NCBI GenBank assembly: GCA_013822245.1
Contig: PNKE01000032.1
Span: 1 to 64,000, forward strand
Source of the DNA: Candidatus Solibacter sp.
Lineage (GTDB): Bacteria > Acidobacteriota > Terriglobia > Bryobacterales > Bryobacteraceae
Direction: 5' to 3'
DNA: 64,000 nt
Shown here piece after piece: positions 52,942-62,054 of this stretch; positions within the stretch are counted from its first letter, which is position 1; the number at the start of each line of letters is the position of its first letter. Both the position numbers and the translations under genes were made by a program. The notes below the pieces were generated by a model. That model was given only the letters and a program-made list of their open reading frames with translations, was not told where the DNA came from and did not search any database.

Positions 52942-54222
52942 ATGCGACCCGTCTTCTTCGTTGCCCTCCTCGCCCTCTCCCTGAGCGCCCAAACCCGTAC
53001 CCTCACCCTGCGCCAGGCCGTCGGCCTCGCCCTCGAACAGAACCCCGACCTCCTGCTCGCCCGCCTCGACCAGCAGAAATCCGCCCTCGCCGCCGATGCC
53101 GTCGCCGAACCCCTTCTACCCCGCGTCTACGCCGGCAGCGGACTCGCCTACACCCACGGCTTCCCCGTCAGCCTCGACGGCTCCGCGCCCTCGATCTTCC
53201 AGGCCCGCGCCCAACGCAGCATCTACAACGCCCCTTCCCGCCTGGCCACCCAGCAGGCAAGGGAACAGGCCCGCGCGGCTTCCATCGCCGCCGAATCCGT
53301 GATCGACGAGGTGGCGCTGCAAACCGCCCTCCTCTTCCTCGACCTCGAACGCACCGCCCGCTCGCGCTCGCTCGCCGGCCGCCAGGTCGAGTCGCTCGCC
53401 CTCATCGAGGCCGCCGTCCGCCTCCGCGTCGCCGAGGGCCGCGATCTCCCCATCGAGGGCAAGCGCGCCGCCGTGAACCTGGCCCGCGCCCGCCACCGGC
53501 TTTCCGCCCTCGATGGTTCCGCTTCCTCCCTCTCCCGCTCCCTCGCGCTGGCCCTCGGTCTTCCCCCCGCCACTGTGATCCAACCCGCCATGGAGGAGCG
53601 CTCTCCCCCCGGCCCCGCGCTCGACGAAAACCAACTCGTCCGCGAAGCCGTCCAGTCCAACCCCGAACTCCGTAAACTCGAATCCGACTTGAAGAGCCAG
53701 TCCCTCGCCGCCCGCTTCAACCGCGCCAAACGCCTGCCCTCGGTCAACCTCGTCGCACAGTACTCCCTGCTCGGCAAATTCAACAACTATGAGGACTTCT
53801 TCCGCCGCTTCCAGCGCCACAACGCGCAAATCGGCGCCTCCATCATGTTCCCCCTCTTCGCCAATCCCCAGGATCAGGCCGCCGCCTCCCAGGCCGATCT
53901 CGAAGTCCGCAAAATCCGCGTCCAAATGGAGTCGCTCCGCGCCCGGATCGAAACCGGCGCCCGCGAGTCGATGCGAAAGGTCGCCGCCGCCGATGCCTGG
54001 CGGGACGTCGCCCAACTCGACCTCGAGGTCGCCCGCGAACAGGTCGGCATCCTGCTCGCTCTCAACGCCGAGGGCCGCGCCGGCCTCCGGCAATTGGAGG
54101 AGGCCCGCGTCGCCGAGCAGGAGAAATGGTCTCTCTTCCACCAGGCGCGGTACGAACTCGAACGCGCCCTCCTGGAAGCGCTTCGGCTGTCCGGCCAACT
54201 CGTCGCCTCCGTCCGCCGCTGA
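52942..54222 (+). CDS. TolC-like outer-membrane efflux protein
   Basis: 426 residues, shorter than the second copy (560) at 19663. Signal peptide MRPVFFVALLALSLSAQ. Two TolC repeats with long helices: LTLRQAVGLALEQNPDLLLA, EVALQTALLFLDLERTARSR, AVRLRVAEGRDLPIEGKRAA, NLVAQYSLLGKFNNYEDFFR and GARESMRKVAAADAWRDVAQ. No pump genes are adjacent, so its partner is elsewhere or it works in another export path. Start is either GTG 52939 or ATG 52942. Confidence 0.82.
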   Translation: MRPVFFVALLALSLSAQTRTLTLRQAVGLALEQNPDLLLARLDQQKSALAADAVAEPLLPRVYAGSGLAYTHGFPVSLDGSAPSIFQARAQRSIYNAPSRLATQQAREQARAASIAAESVIDEVALQTALLFLDLERTARSRSLAGRQVESLALIEAAVRLRVAEGRDLPIEGKRAAVNLARARHRLSALDGSASSLSRSLALALGLPPATVIQPAMEERSPPGPALDENQLVREAVQSNPELRKLESDLKSQSLAARFNRAKRLPSVNLVAQYSLLGKFNNYEDFFRRFQRHNAQIGASIMFPLFANPQDQAAASQADLEVRKIRVQMESLRARIETGARESMRKVAAADAWRDVAQLDLEVAREQVGILLALNAEGRAGLRQLEEARVAEQEKWSLFHQARYELERALLEALRLSGQLVASVRR

Positions 54223-54371
54223 ACCCGCTCCAGGTCCTTTCGGCGAATCTCGCCCCGTAGTACTATCGCTTCGGCCTGTTCAGCCACGTTGCCTCCGCCT
54301 GCGGCCTGTGTTCATAATGTTGATAGAGATTCGTTGGGGAGGGCTGAAGCTTGAGCATCAGCAACGCAATC

Positions 54372-56702
54372 ATGAAGAAATCTATTCTCGCCGCTTGCGC
54401 GGCCGCCGCCGTCATGCTCTGCCTGTCGGGTTGCAGCCGCGATCCCGAAGTGGTCAAGCGCAGATACCTGGATAACGGCAATAAATACTTCGACCAGGGG
54501 AAATACAAGGAAGCGGTGCTGATGTACGGCAACGCCGTCAAACAGGACCCCCGGTTCGGAGAGGCCTACCATAAGCTCGGCGACGCCCAACTCCGGCGCG
54601 GCGCCTTCCGCGAGGCCGCCGCCGCCTTCCGCCGGGCCGCCGAACTTCTGCCCAAACAGGACGATGCCGCCGGCAAACTCGCCGACCTTTACCTCGCCGC
54701 CTACTCCCTCACGCCGAATAACAGGGAAGACCGGCGGATGCTCCAGGAGGTCGAGGAGATCGTTGGCATCATCGCCGCATCCAATCCAACCAGTTACCAC
54801 GTCCACCGCCTGCGCGGCTTCCTCGCCGTCGCTAATGAGGATCTCGTCGAGGCCATCTCCCAGTTCAGAAAAGCCGACGCCGTCAAGCCAAACCAGCCCG
54901 AACTCCGCTACGCGCTGGCCCAGATCCTGTTCCGCAACAACCAATCCGCCGAAGCCGAAACGATCGCCCTTCAACTGCTTCAGGACGCGCCCCGCTACCC
55001 CAGCTCCTACGACTTCCTCGCCGCCTACTACCGCAGCCGGCAGCAGCCCGCCAAGGCTGAGGAAATCCTCAAAAAACGGGTGGCCGCGTTCCCGGAACAG
55101 TGGTCCAGCCACCTCGGCCTGGCCGTCTTCTACATCACCTCCAACCGCCGCGCCGAGAGCGATCAGGTCATCAATGCCATGCTCGCCAAGGCAGCTTCGA
55201 TCCCCGACGCGCGCAGCAAGACCGCCGATCTCTACTTCCGCCTGCGCGACTACGACAAGGCGCGCAAGGTCCTCGAGGACGCAGCCCAGGCTGAACCCGA
55301 ACGCAGGAACGAACACCGCCGCCGCCTCGCCGTCATGACCTTCATGCAGGGCCAGCCCAAACAGGCCCTCGATGCCATGGAAACCATCGTCGCCGACGAC
55401 CCCAAGGACAACCAGTCCATCGCCCTCCGCGCCGCCATGCAGTTGCAGTCCGGCGACGCCGACAAGAGCAACGCCGCCATCAATGACCTGCAATCGCTGC
55501 TCGGCAAAGTCCCCAACAGCACCTCCGTCCGGTACAACCTCGCCAGGGCATACCAGGCCCGCGGCGACCTCGATGCCGCCCGCGTCCAGTACATGGAAGC
55601 CATCAAGGACGCCTCCAAAATCAACCGCAACTTCGTCGCCGCCCGCATCGGCCTCGGCCAGGTCGCCCTCCTCAAACAGGACTTCGGCCGCGCCATCGAA
55701 TCCGCCGATAACGTGCTCCAGGCCGAGCCTAGAAACGTCGCCGCCCAGGTGATCAAGGTCAACGGCCTGCTCAACAGCGGCAGCACCGGCCTCGCCCGCC
55801 AGGAGCTCCAGAAGTTCCTCGCCCTCTCGCCCGATCAGCCCGACCTCCAGTTCCAGCAGGCCCTCGTCCTGTTCACCGAGAAAAAATACCCCGACGCCGA
55901 ACGCATCTTCCTCGCCCTTCGCCAGCGCTACCCCGGCGATCTCCGCCTCCTGTTCGGCCTCGCCGAAACCATGGTCGTCACCAACCGCGGCCAGCAGGCC
56001 CTCGATATGCTCAAGTCCGAGTCCAAGGCCCGGCCCCAGATCAACGCCCTCCGCATGGCCACCGGCAACGTCGCTCTCCGCATCGGCGACCTCCCCACCG
56101 CCGACCAGCAGTATTCCTTCCTGCTCGGCGCCGACCCCAAGAACCTCGAACTCTACCTGCGCCTCGGCGAAACCCAACGCCTCATGAAACGCACCCAGGA
56201 AGCCCTCCAGACCCTGCGGAAAGGCCAGGCCCTCCAACCCAATAATCCCCAGGTCAACCTCCAACTCGCCCTTACCCTCGACGCCGCCGGCCTCCAGCGC
56301 GAATCGCTGCCCATCTACGAAAACGTCGTGAGAAACCAGCCCGACAACCCCGTCGCCCTCAACAACCTCGCCTACATGATGGCCGAGGAGGGCCGGGATC
56401 TCGACCTCGCCCTCACCTACGCCCAACGCGCCCGCCAGCGCGCCCCCAACAGCCTCGACATCGCCGATACCCTCGGCTGGGTCTATCTCAAGAAACAACT
56501 CAGCGACAGCGCCCTGGTCATCTACCGCGATATCACCCAGAAGGCCCCGAACAACCCGCTCTACCACTACCACATGGGTATCGCCCTGTTCCAGAAAAAC
56601 GATAAAACCGGCGCCCGCCGGAGTCTTCAAACCGCCCTCAGCCTCAACCCGGCGCCCCAGGACGCGGTCAAGATCAAGGAGATGCTCGCTAAGCTGACCT
56701 AA
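54372..56702 (+). CDS. TPR-repeat lipoprotein
   Basis: 776 residues. Signal peptide with lipobox MKKSILAACAAAAVMLCLSGC (Cys at the end), then tetratricopeptide repeats through the whole length, e.g. GNKYFDQGKYKEAVLMYGNA, FGEAYHKLGDAQLRRGAFRE and LALTYAQRARQRAPNSLDIAD. The size and layout resemble TPR proteins of exosortase/PEP-CTERM loci (PrsT-type) but I cannot confirm the family. ATG 54372 is preferred because it begins the signal peptide; a TTG at 54351 is possible. It precedes a CAAX-protease-like gene by 47 bp. Confidence 0.8.
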   Translation: MKKSILAACAAAAVMLCLSGCSRDPEVVKRRYLDNGNKYFDQGKYKEAVLMYGNAVKQDPRFGEAYHKLGDAQLRRGAFREAAAAFRRAAELLPKQDDAAGKLADLYLAAYSLTPNNREDRRMLQEVEEIVGIIAASNPTSYHVHRLRGFLAVANEDLVEAISQFRKADAVKPNQPELRYALAQILFRNNQSAEAETIALQLLQDAPRYPSSYDFLAAYYRSRQQPAKAEEILKKRVAAFPEQWSSHLGLAVFYITSNRRAESDQVINAMLAKAASIPDARSKTADLYFRLRDYDKARKVLEDAAQAEPERRNEHRRRLAVMTFMQGQPKQALDAMETIVADDPKDNQSIALRAAMQLQSGDADKSNAAINDLQSLLGKVPNSTSVRYNLARAYQARGDLDAARVQYMEAIKDASKINRNFVAARIGLGQVALLKQDFGRAIESADNVLQAEPRNVAAQVIKVNGLLNSGSTGLARQELQKFLALSPDQPDLQFQQALVLFTEKKYPDAERIFLALRQRYPGDLRLLFGLAETMVVTNRGQQALDMLKSESKARPQINALRMATGNVALRIGDLPTADQQYSFLLGADPKNLELYLRLGETQRLMKRTQEALQTLRKGQALQPNNPQVNLQLALTLDAAGLQRESLPIYENVVRNQPDNPVALNNLAYMMAEEGRDLDLALTYAQRARQRAPNSLDIADTLGWVYLKKQLSDSALVIYRDITQKAPNNPLYHYHMGIALFQKNDKTGARRSLQTALSLNPAPQDAVKIKEMLAKLT

Positions 56703-56710
56703 TCGGCCGC

Positions 56711-56729
56711 GCGGGGCCTTCCGCCCCGC
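56711..56729 (+). terminator. GC-rich hairpin between the TPR and CAAX genes
   Basis: GCGGGGC (56711-56717) and GCCCCGC (56723-56729) form a 7-bp stem with a CTTCC loop, 8 bp after the TPR stop. There is no T-tract, so it may attenuate or stabilise the mRNA rather than terminate it. Confidence 0.4.
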
Positions 56730-56749
56730 CCGCGCTTCCGGATATAACC

Positions 56750-57415
56750 ATGCTGAGACACCCTGCCCTGCCCTGGGTTCTCCCCTTCGCCGTCTTCATG
56801 CTCCTGCTGGCCGCCGAACCCTACCTCGGCCTGCCCGCCCGCGCCTCCCTCGCTCTCCGCCTCCTCGTCCCCGCCGCCGTCCTCATCGCCTTCTCGCGCA
56901 GGATCCTCGACTTCCGCTGCGCCTCCCCCCTCTGGAGCGCCCTCATCGGCGCTGGCGTCTTCCTCGTCTGGATCGCCCCCGACGTCCTCATCCCCGGCTA
57001 CCGCGACAGTATCCTCTTTCAGAACCCCCTCACCGGCGCCCTGAAATCCTCCCTCAGCCCCGAAGCCCGTGAGGACTTCATCGCCATCGCCCTCCGCATC
57101 GCCCGCGCCGCCCTGCTCGTCCCCATCGTCGAGGAACTGTTCTGGCGCGGCTGGCTCATGCGCTGGCTCGCCAAACCGGACTTCGAATCCCTCCCCATCG
57201 GCCACTACGAATCCCGCGCCTTCTGGATCACCGCCGTCCTGTTCGCCCTCGTTCACGGTCCCTACTGGGAGGTTGGGCTTATCACCGGCGCGGTTTATAA
57301 TGGTTGGTTGGTGCGGACTCGCCGCCTCGGCGACCTGATCCTCGCCCACGCAGTCACCAACGCCTGCCTCGCCGCTTTTGTCCTCTGGTCCGGGCGCTGG
57401 GAACTGTGGCTCTAG
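56750..57415 (+). CDS. CAAX-protease-like (CPBP family) membrane protein
   Basis: 221 residues with about six to seven membrane helices. Conserved motifs: EELFWRGWLMRWL (EExxxR), LFALVHGPYWE (FxxxH) and ILAHAVTNACLAAF (HxxxN). The LFWRGW/YWEVGLITGAVYNGWLVRT wording is close to the CAAX prenyl protease-related proteins that associate with exosortase systems (TIGR03008 type). An exosortase itself is not in the window. It could process a membrane-bound or lipoprotein partner. Confidence 0.8.
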   Translation: MLRHPALPWVLPFAVFMLLLAAEPYLGLPARASLALRLLVPAAVLIAFSRRILDFRCASPLWSALIGAGVFLVWIAPDVLIPGYRDSILFQNPLTGALKSSLSPEAREDFIAIALRIARAALLVPIVEELFWRGWLMRWLAKPDFESLPIGHYESRAFWITAVLFALVHGPYWEVGLITGAVYNGWLVRTRRLGDLILAHAVTNACLAAFVLWSGRWELWL

Positions 57416-57452
57416 GGAGCACCATCGCTCCGGAAAGACTCTTGGTTTCTTG

Positions 57453-58268
57453 ATGAATAATTCAGTTGAATGTCTGCGCCCCGGCGCTGTCGCCTCGCGC
57501 GCGAAAGTCGCTCTGTTCGACTTCGACGGCACCGTCTCCATCATCCGCGCCGGCTGGATCGACGTCATGGTCCCCATGATGGTCGAGATCCTCGCCAGCC
57601 TCAAGTCAGGCGAGTCTGAAACCGAACTCACCGAAGTCGTCCGCGAATACGTCGGCCAGCTCACCGGCCGCCAGACCATCTACCAGATGATCGCCCTCTG
57701 CGACGAAATCACCAAACGCGGCGGCGCCCCCCAGGACCCCCTCGTCTATAAACACATGTACCTCGACCTCCTCATGGACCGCATCAAGCACCGTATCGCC
57801 GGCCTCCGCAGCGGCGAAATCCCCCCCCATCGCTACCTCGTCCCCGGCTCCATCGCCCTGCTCGACGGCCTCAAAGCCCGCGGCTTCAAAATGTTCCTCG
57901 CCTCCGGCACCGACGACAAATTCGTCAAGGACGAGGCCCATCTCCTCCAGATCGACCACTACTTCGACGGCGGCGTCTTCGGCGCCCTCGACGACTATAA
58001 GAGCTTCTCCAAGGCCATCCTCATCAGGAAACTCATCGATACCGCCGGCGTCCGCGGCGACGAGTTCCTCGGCTTCGGCGATGGCTACGTCGAAATCGAA
58101 AACGTCAAACAGGTCGGCGGCGTCGCCGTCGGCGTCGCTACCGACGAACCCGATTGCCTCGTCGTCGACGAATGGAAGCGCAAGCGCCTCGCCGGCGTCG
58201 GCGCCGACTACATCATCCCCAATTTTCTCTGCCACGGCGAGTTATTCAACCAGTTGTTCCCTGAATAA
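57453..58268 (+). CDS. HAD-superfamily phosphatase
   Basis: 271 residues. HAD motif I VALFDFDGTVSIIRAG with the nucleophile Asp and the DFDGT signature; motif II MFLASGTDD; motif III/IV FLGFGDGYVEIENVKQVGG with the last Asp. A long helical cap (about 30-140) suits a sugar phosphate. The stop is directly followed (no gap) by the ATG of the next gene; five genes are coupled to 61646. GmhB-like phosphatase role in a heptose-type pathway is likely from context. ATG 57453 is used. Confidence 0.85.
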   Translation: MNNSVECLRPGAVASRAKVALFDFDGTVSIIRAGWIDVMVPMMVEILASLKSGESETELTEVVREYVGQLTGRQTIYQMIALCDEITKRGGAPQDPLVYKHMYLDLLMDRIKHRIAGLRSGEIPPHRYLVPGSIALLDGLKARGFKMFLASGTDDKFVKDEAHLLQIDHYFDGGVFGALDDYKSFSKAILIRKLIDTAGVRGDEFLGFGDGYVEIENVKQVGGVAVGVATDEPDCLVVDEWKRKRLAGVGADYIIPNFLCHGELFNQLFPE

Positions 58269-59240
58269 ATGCCCTCTAAATACCCCACTTTCGACCGCTC
58301 GCGCCTGCTCATCAAACCGCTCGCCGGGCGCACCCACGATCTCCACCTCGACTGCTGGGCCGCCCTCGACGCCCAACTCCCCGAATTCACCCACCCCGAT
58401 CTCGCCGCCGTCGCCTCCCGCTGCGCCGCCGCCGTCGCCTCCGGCGCTTCCCGCATCCTCATGATGGGCGCCCACCTCCAGCGCGCCGGCGTCAGCCGCC
58501 ACATCATCGACCTCATCGAGCGCGGCGTCATCTCCGTCATCGCCATGAACGGCGCCGGCATGATCCACGACTACGAACTCGCCCGCATCGGCGCGACCAC
58601 CGAATCCGTCGCCCGCTATATCAAGTCCGGCGAATTCGGCCTCTGGACCGAAACCGGCGAACTCAACAACTGGATCCGCGATGCCGCCGCATCCGGCGAA
58701 GGCCTCGGCGAAGGCGTCGGCCGCCGCATCCTCGAATCGGACTTCCCCCACAAAGACCTCTCCATCCTCGCCAACGCCTACCGCCTCGGCGTCCCCGTCA
58801 CCCACCACGTCGGCATCGGCTACGACATCCTCCACGAACACCCCAACTGCGACGGCGCCGCCCTCGGCGAAACCAGCTACCGCGACTTCCTCATCTTTAC
58901 CAAGGTCATGGAAGGCCTCGAAGGCGGCCTCCTGCTCAGCTTCGGCTCCGCCATCATGGGCCCCGAAGTCTTCCTCAAGGCCCTCGCCATGGCCCGCAAC
59001 GTCGCCCGCCAGCAAGGCCGCCAGATCAGACATTTCACTTCCGCCGTCTTCGACATGGTCCCCATCCACGGCGACTTCCGCCGCGAACTGCCCAAGACCG
59101 ACCCCGGCTACTACTTCCGCCCCCATAAGACCCTGCTCGTCCGCACCGTCGCCGAAGGCGGCGAAAGCTTTTACTTCTCCGGCGGCCACCGCGCCACCTT
59201 CCCCGCCCTGCGCAAGGCCATCCTCGATCAACTCTCATGA
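58269..59240 (+). CDS. Deoxyhypusine-synthase-like Rossmann-fold protein
   Basis: 323 residues. GAHLQRAGVSRHIIDLIERG followed by ISVIAMNGAGMIHDYELARI and SGEFGLWTETGELN match a group of proteins related to deoxyhypusine synthase that is annotated as such or as hypothetical. Further conserved blocks are RRELPKTDPGYYFRPHKT and FYFSGGHRATFPALR. Real hypusine formation is not expected in this context: the catalytic Lys context of DHS is not seen. It sits second in a sugar-phosphate operon, so it may act on a sugar or nucleotide substrate with NAD. Its role there is unknown. Confidence 0.7.
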   Translation: MPSKYPTFDRSRLLIKPLAGRTHDLHLDCWAALDAQLPEFTHPDLAAVASRCAAAVASGASRILMMGAHLQRAGVSRHIIDLIERGVISVIAMNGAGMIHDYELARIGATTESVARYIKSGEFGLWTETGELNNWIRDAAASGEGLGEGVGRRILESDFPHKDLSILANAYRLGVPVTHHVGIGYDILHEHPNCDGAALGETSYRDFLIFTKVMEGLEGGLLLSFGSAIMGPEVFLKALAMARNVARQQGRQIRHFTSAVFDMVPIHGDFRRELPKTDPGYYFRPHKTLLVRTVAEGGESFYFSGGHRATFPALRKAILDQLS

Positions 59241-60214
59241 CCCCGCGCCAGATCCTCGAACGCATCCCCTCGCTCCGCGCCCTCGTCGTCGGCGATATCT
59301 GCCTCGACCGCTGGTGCACTTACTCGCCCGCCCTCGCCGAACCCTCGCGTGAAACAGGCATCCCCCGCGTCGCCGTCTTGAGCACCGTCATCACCGCCGG
59401 CGCGGGCGGCACCGTCGCCAATAACCTCCGCGCCCTCGGCTGCGGAACCGTCTCGGTTCTCGGCGCCGTCGGCGACGACGGCTTCGGCTACGAACTCCGC
59501 CAGGCCCTCGCGCGCGCCGGCGCCGATTCCTCCCTGCTCGTCACCTCGCCCCTGCCAACGTTCACCTATACGAAACTCCTGAACGCCGATACCGGCGTCG
59601 AAGACCTCGGCCGCATCGACTTCATCTCGCCCCCGCCGCCTTCATCCATCGACCACGAAATCGTCTCGCGCCTGCTCCGCTCGGCGTCGGACTACGACGT
59701 CATCCTCGTCGCCGACCAGGCCGAAACCGAATCCGGCGGCGTCGTCACCCCCGCCGTTCGCGAAGCCCTCAGGGACATCGCGTCGCGCCCCTCCGCCCCC
59801 GTCATCTTTGCCGATTCCCGCTTGCGCATCGAACGCTTCCGCGGCGTCATCGTCAAGCCCAACGAACGCGAGGCCAGCGAGGCCTGCGCCCGCCTCGGCG
59901 TCTCCGGTTACCGCGCCCTGCGCGAAGCCGTCGGACACCCGCTCATGATGGTCACCCATGGCCCCCAGGGCGTCCTCGTCCTCGACGGCGATCGTGAAAC
60001 AATGGTGCCCACCGTGCCCGTCGACAACCCCGTCGATATCTGCGGCGCCGGCGACAGCTTTTCCGCCGGAACCGCGCTTTCCCTCGCCGCCGGCGCATCG
60101 CCCACCGATGCCGCCCGCTTCGGCAACCTCGTCACATCCATTACCATCATGAAGAAGGGCACCGGCTCGGCCTCGCCCGAAGAGGTCCTCGAAGCGGAGA
60201 ACCGCCGCCAATGA
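59237..60214 (+). CDS. PfkB-family sugar kinase (HldA/RfaE1-like)
   Basis: 325 residues. Ribokinase fold: GDICLDRWCTYSPALAEPSR, GGTVANNLRALGC, VSVLGAVGDDGFGYELR and the C-terminal PfkB signature DICGAGDSFSAGTALSLA with the catalytic Asp. The N-terminal GDxxLDRW...P and position of GAGGTVANN resemble HldE/RfaE kinase domains. It probably phosphorylates a heptose phosphate at C1. Overlaps the previous stop as ATGA. Confidence 0.82.
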   Translation: MTPRQILERIPSLRALVVGDICLDRWCTYSPALAEPSRETGIPRVAVLSTVITAGAGGTVANNLRALGCGTVSVLGAVGDDGFGYELRQALARAGADSSLLVTSPLPTFTYTKLLNADTGVEDLGRIDFISPPPPSSIDHEIVSRLLRSASDYDVILVADQAETESGGVVTPAVREALRDIASRPSAPVIFADSRLRIERFRGVIVKPNEREASEACARLGVSGYRALREAVGHPLMMVTHGPQGVLVLDGDRETMVPTVPVDNPVDICGAGDSFSAGTALSLAAGASPTDAARFGNLVTSITIMKKGTGSASPEEVLEAENRRQ

Positions 60215-61074
60215 ACTTCCTCGCCATCGACATCGGCGGAACAAAGTTCACTCTGGCCCTGTTTGACGCCTCCGGCCGCATCACCCATCGCCAATCCCGC
60301 GCAACCGATCGCGACGGCGGTCCGCGCTGGATGGCCGCCCGCTTCCCGGAAATCGTCGCCTCCTGGGGCGTCAGCGCCATCGACGCCATCGGCATCGGCT
60401 TCGGCGGCCCGGTGAACTACGCCGCCCAGTCGGTTGTGCTCTCCACCCACGTCGGCGGCTGGGAAGGTTTTGATCTGGTCGGCGAGGTCCGCCGAACATT
60501 CGGCGCGCCCGTGCTGATGGACAACGACGCCAACGTCGGCGCTCTCGGTGAGGGTCTCCACGGCGCGGGCTTCGGCTTCCGCCCTCTTTTCTACATGACG
60601 CTTTCCACCGGCATCGGCGGCGGCATCCTTACCGAACATGGCGTCTACCGTGGAGCCGACTCCTACGCCGGCGAGATCGGCCACCTCACCATCCGCCCCG
60701 ATGGACCCGATTGCCTCTGCGGCGCCAACGGCTGCTTCGAGCGCATGTGCTGCGGCCTCTGGCTCGAACGCGACAACGGCCGCACGGTCCCCGAACTCCT
60801 CGCCGGCCCGGCCTTCGTCCAGGACTACGCCGTCAACCTCTCGCTCGGCCTCAAAGCCGCCATCATGCTGCTCAACCCCGCGCGCATCGTCATCGGCGGC
60901 GGCATCGCCAAGGCCGGCAACACGCTCTTCGTCCCGCTGCGCCACGAACTCCGCCGCCGCATCACCGCCTGGTCCAAGGCCCGCGTCGACGTCGTCCCGG
61001 CCGCGCTCGGCGACGACAGCGTCCTTTACGGCGCTTTCGAACTCGCCCTCCAGGCAAAGGAAATGAACCCATGA
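60211..61074 (+). CDS. ROK-family sugar kinase
   Basis: 287 residues. N-terminal phosphate motif AIDIGGTKFTLALFD, sugar-binding FGGPVNYAAQS, VLMDNDANVGALGE and the ROK zinc motif CLCGANGCFERMC following GHLTIRPD. The catalytic Asp is in DNDAN. Phosphorylates a hexose or a related sugar (glucose, N-acetylmannosamine type). Two kinases in one operon suggest sequential phosphorylation or two substrates. Overlaps the next gene by ATGA. Confidence 0.88.
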   Translation: MNFLAIDIGGTKFTLALFDASGRITHRQSRATDRDGGPRWMAARFPEIVASWGVSAIDAIGIGFGGPVNYAAQSVVLSTHVGGWEGFDLVGEVRRTFGAPVLMDNDANVGALGEGLHGAGFGFRPLFYMTLSTGIGGGILTEHGVYRGADSYAGEIGHLTIRPDGPDCLCGANGCFERMCCGLWLERDNGRTVPELLAGPAFVQDYAVNLSLGLKAAIMLLNPARIVIGGGIAKAGNTLFVPLRHELRRRITAWSKARVDVVPAALGDDSVLYGAFELALQAKEMNP

Positions 61075-61646
61075 GTGACTTCGCAACCAACTATAAACAG
61101 GAACTGCTCAACGCCATCGAGGCCATCCCGCTCGACCGCGTCCAGACCGCCATCGCCTGGATCGGCCAGGCCCTCGACGAGGGCCGCCAGATCTTTACCT
61201 GCGGCAACGGCGGCTCGGCCTCCACCGCTTCGCATTTCATCTGCGACATGGTGAAGGGCGCCAGCTACAACCGCGAGAAGCGCTTCCGAATGATGGCCCT
61301 CACCGATTCGCTGCCCACCATCACCGCCTATTCAAATGACGTCTCCTACGACGTCGTCTTCGTCGAACAACTCAGGAATTTCGCCTGTCCCGGCGACATC
61401 CTGGTCTCGATCTCCGGCTCCGGCAACTCCCCCAACGTCCTGCGCGCCGTCGAATACGCCAATTCCATCGGCGTGAAGACCATCGGACTCACCGGCCGCG
61501 ACGGCGGCCAGTTGGGCAAGCTCTCCCAACTCGAAATCAACGTCGGCCACCCGCATATGGGCCGCATCGAGGACGGCCACATGATCGTCTGCCACATGAT
61601 CGCCTATTACTTCATGGAACAGGCCGGCGGCGCCTGCGGCTGCTAA
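61071..61646 (+). CDS. gmhA: SIS-domain phosphoheptose isomerase-like protein (GmhA-like)
   Basis: 191 residues, the usual GmhA length. SIS fold: IFTCGNGGSASTASHFICDM, MMALTDSLPTITAYSNDVSY, ILVSISGSGNSPNVLRAVEY and the C-terminal HPHMGRIEDGHMIVCHMIAY. It would interconvert sedoheptulose 7-phosphate and heptose 7-phosphate. Lacks the C-terminal HldE partner, but a PfkB kinase is present. Last gene of the zero-gap operon. Confidence 0.82.
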   Translation: MSDFATNYKQELLNAIEAIPLDRVQTAIAWIGQALDEGRQIFTCGNGGSASTASHFICDMVKGASYNREKRFRMMALTDSLPTITAYSNDVSYDVVFVEQLRNFACPGDILVSISGSGNSPNVLRAVEYANSIGVKTIGLTGRDGGQLGKLSQLEINVGHPHMGRIEDGHMIVCHMIAYYFMEQAGGACGC

Positions 61647-61758
61647 TCCCATTCCCTGACCGCCTGCGCAACCAGCCGCCCCTGCTTCGCGGCGCAGCCG
61701 CTCTTGCCTGCCGGTCCCGGCACTCGTGTCGGGACGTCCCCGCCCATCAAACCGCCCG

Positions 61759-61974
61759 CGTGGAATCTTACGTGGAATTCTCCGTAAAGCCGTTCCGGCA
61801 CGACCGCCCTCCCACTCCGTCCCCGGCGCTCGCCCAGGCCTCCGCCCCCGCACGGTTTACGTGGAATCTTACGTGGAATTCTCCGCACGGCAATTCCCCT
61901 CGAACAGGCCGCTGGCCCGCCTCCGGCCTCCGCGGTCAGCCCCCTCATGCGTGAAATCCTACGCGAAATCCTAC
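61759..61974. repeat. Three-copy interspersed repeat in the intergenic region
   Basis: The 26-mer starting CGTGGAATCTTACGTGGAAT occurs at 61759-61784 and 61860-61885 (101 bp apart), and a diverged third copy at 61950-61974 (CGTGAAATCCTACGCGAAAT). Each unit itself is two copies of CGTGGAAT. The region 61647-62054 has no gene, is Pro/Arg-rich in any frame, and carries these units at roughly 90-101 bp spacing. Confidence 0.8.
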
Positions 61975-62025
61975 ACAAGCCAAAATCGACCCACTGAAAA
62001 CAAAGGACTTATACGGCCCTGAGTT

Positions 62026-62050
62026 TGTTTGGTCAAGTTCCGGCCACCCC
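62026..62050 (+). repeat. Motif shared with position 211, next to a gene 3' end
   Basis: GTTTGGTCAAGTTCCGGCCAC here and GTTTGGTCAACCTCCGGCCAC at 210-230 are the same 21-mer apart from two bases, in the same orientation. Each lies just beyond the 3' end of a minus-strand coding sequence (the recA fragment and the AI-2E exporter). They may be copies of one short extragenic repeat. Confidence 0.5.
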
Positions 62051-62054
62051 CGGC

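Noticed and set aside
54312-56630. 772-codon frame antisense to the TPR lipoprotein
   Set aside because: Composition shadow; the plus strand holds a well-formed lipoprotein with TPR motifs.
61643-61978. Arg/Pro-rich frames in the repeat region after gmhA
   Set aside because: They only translate the CGTGGAAT repeats; no start signal or conservation visible.
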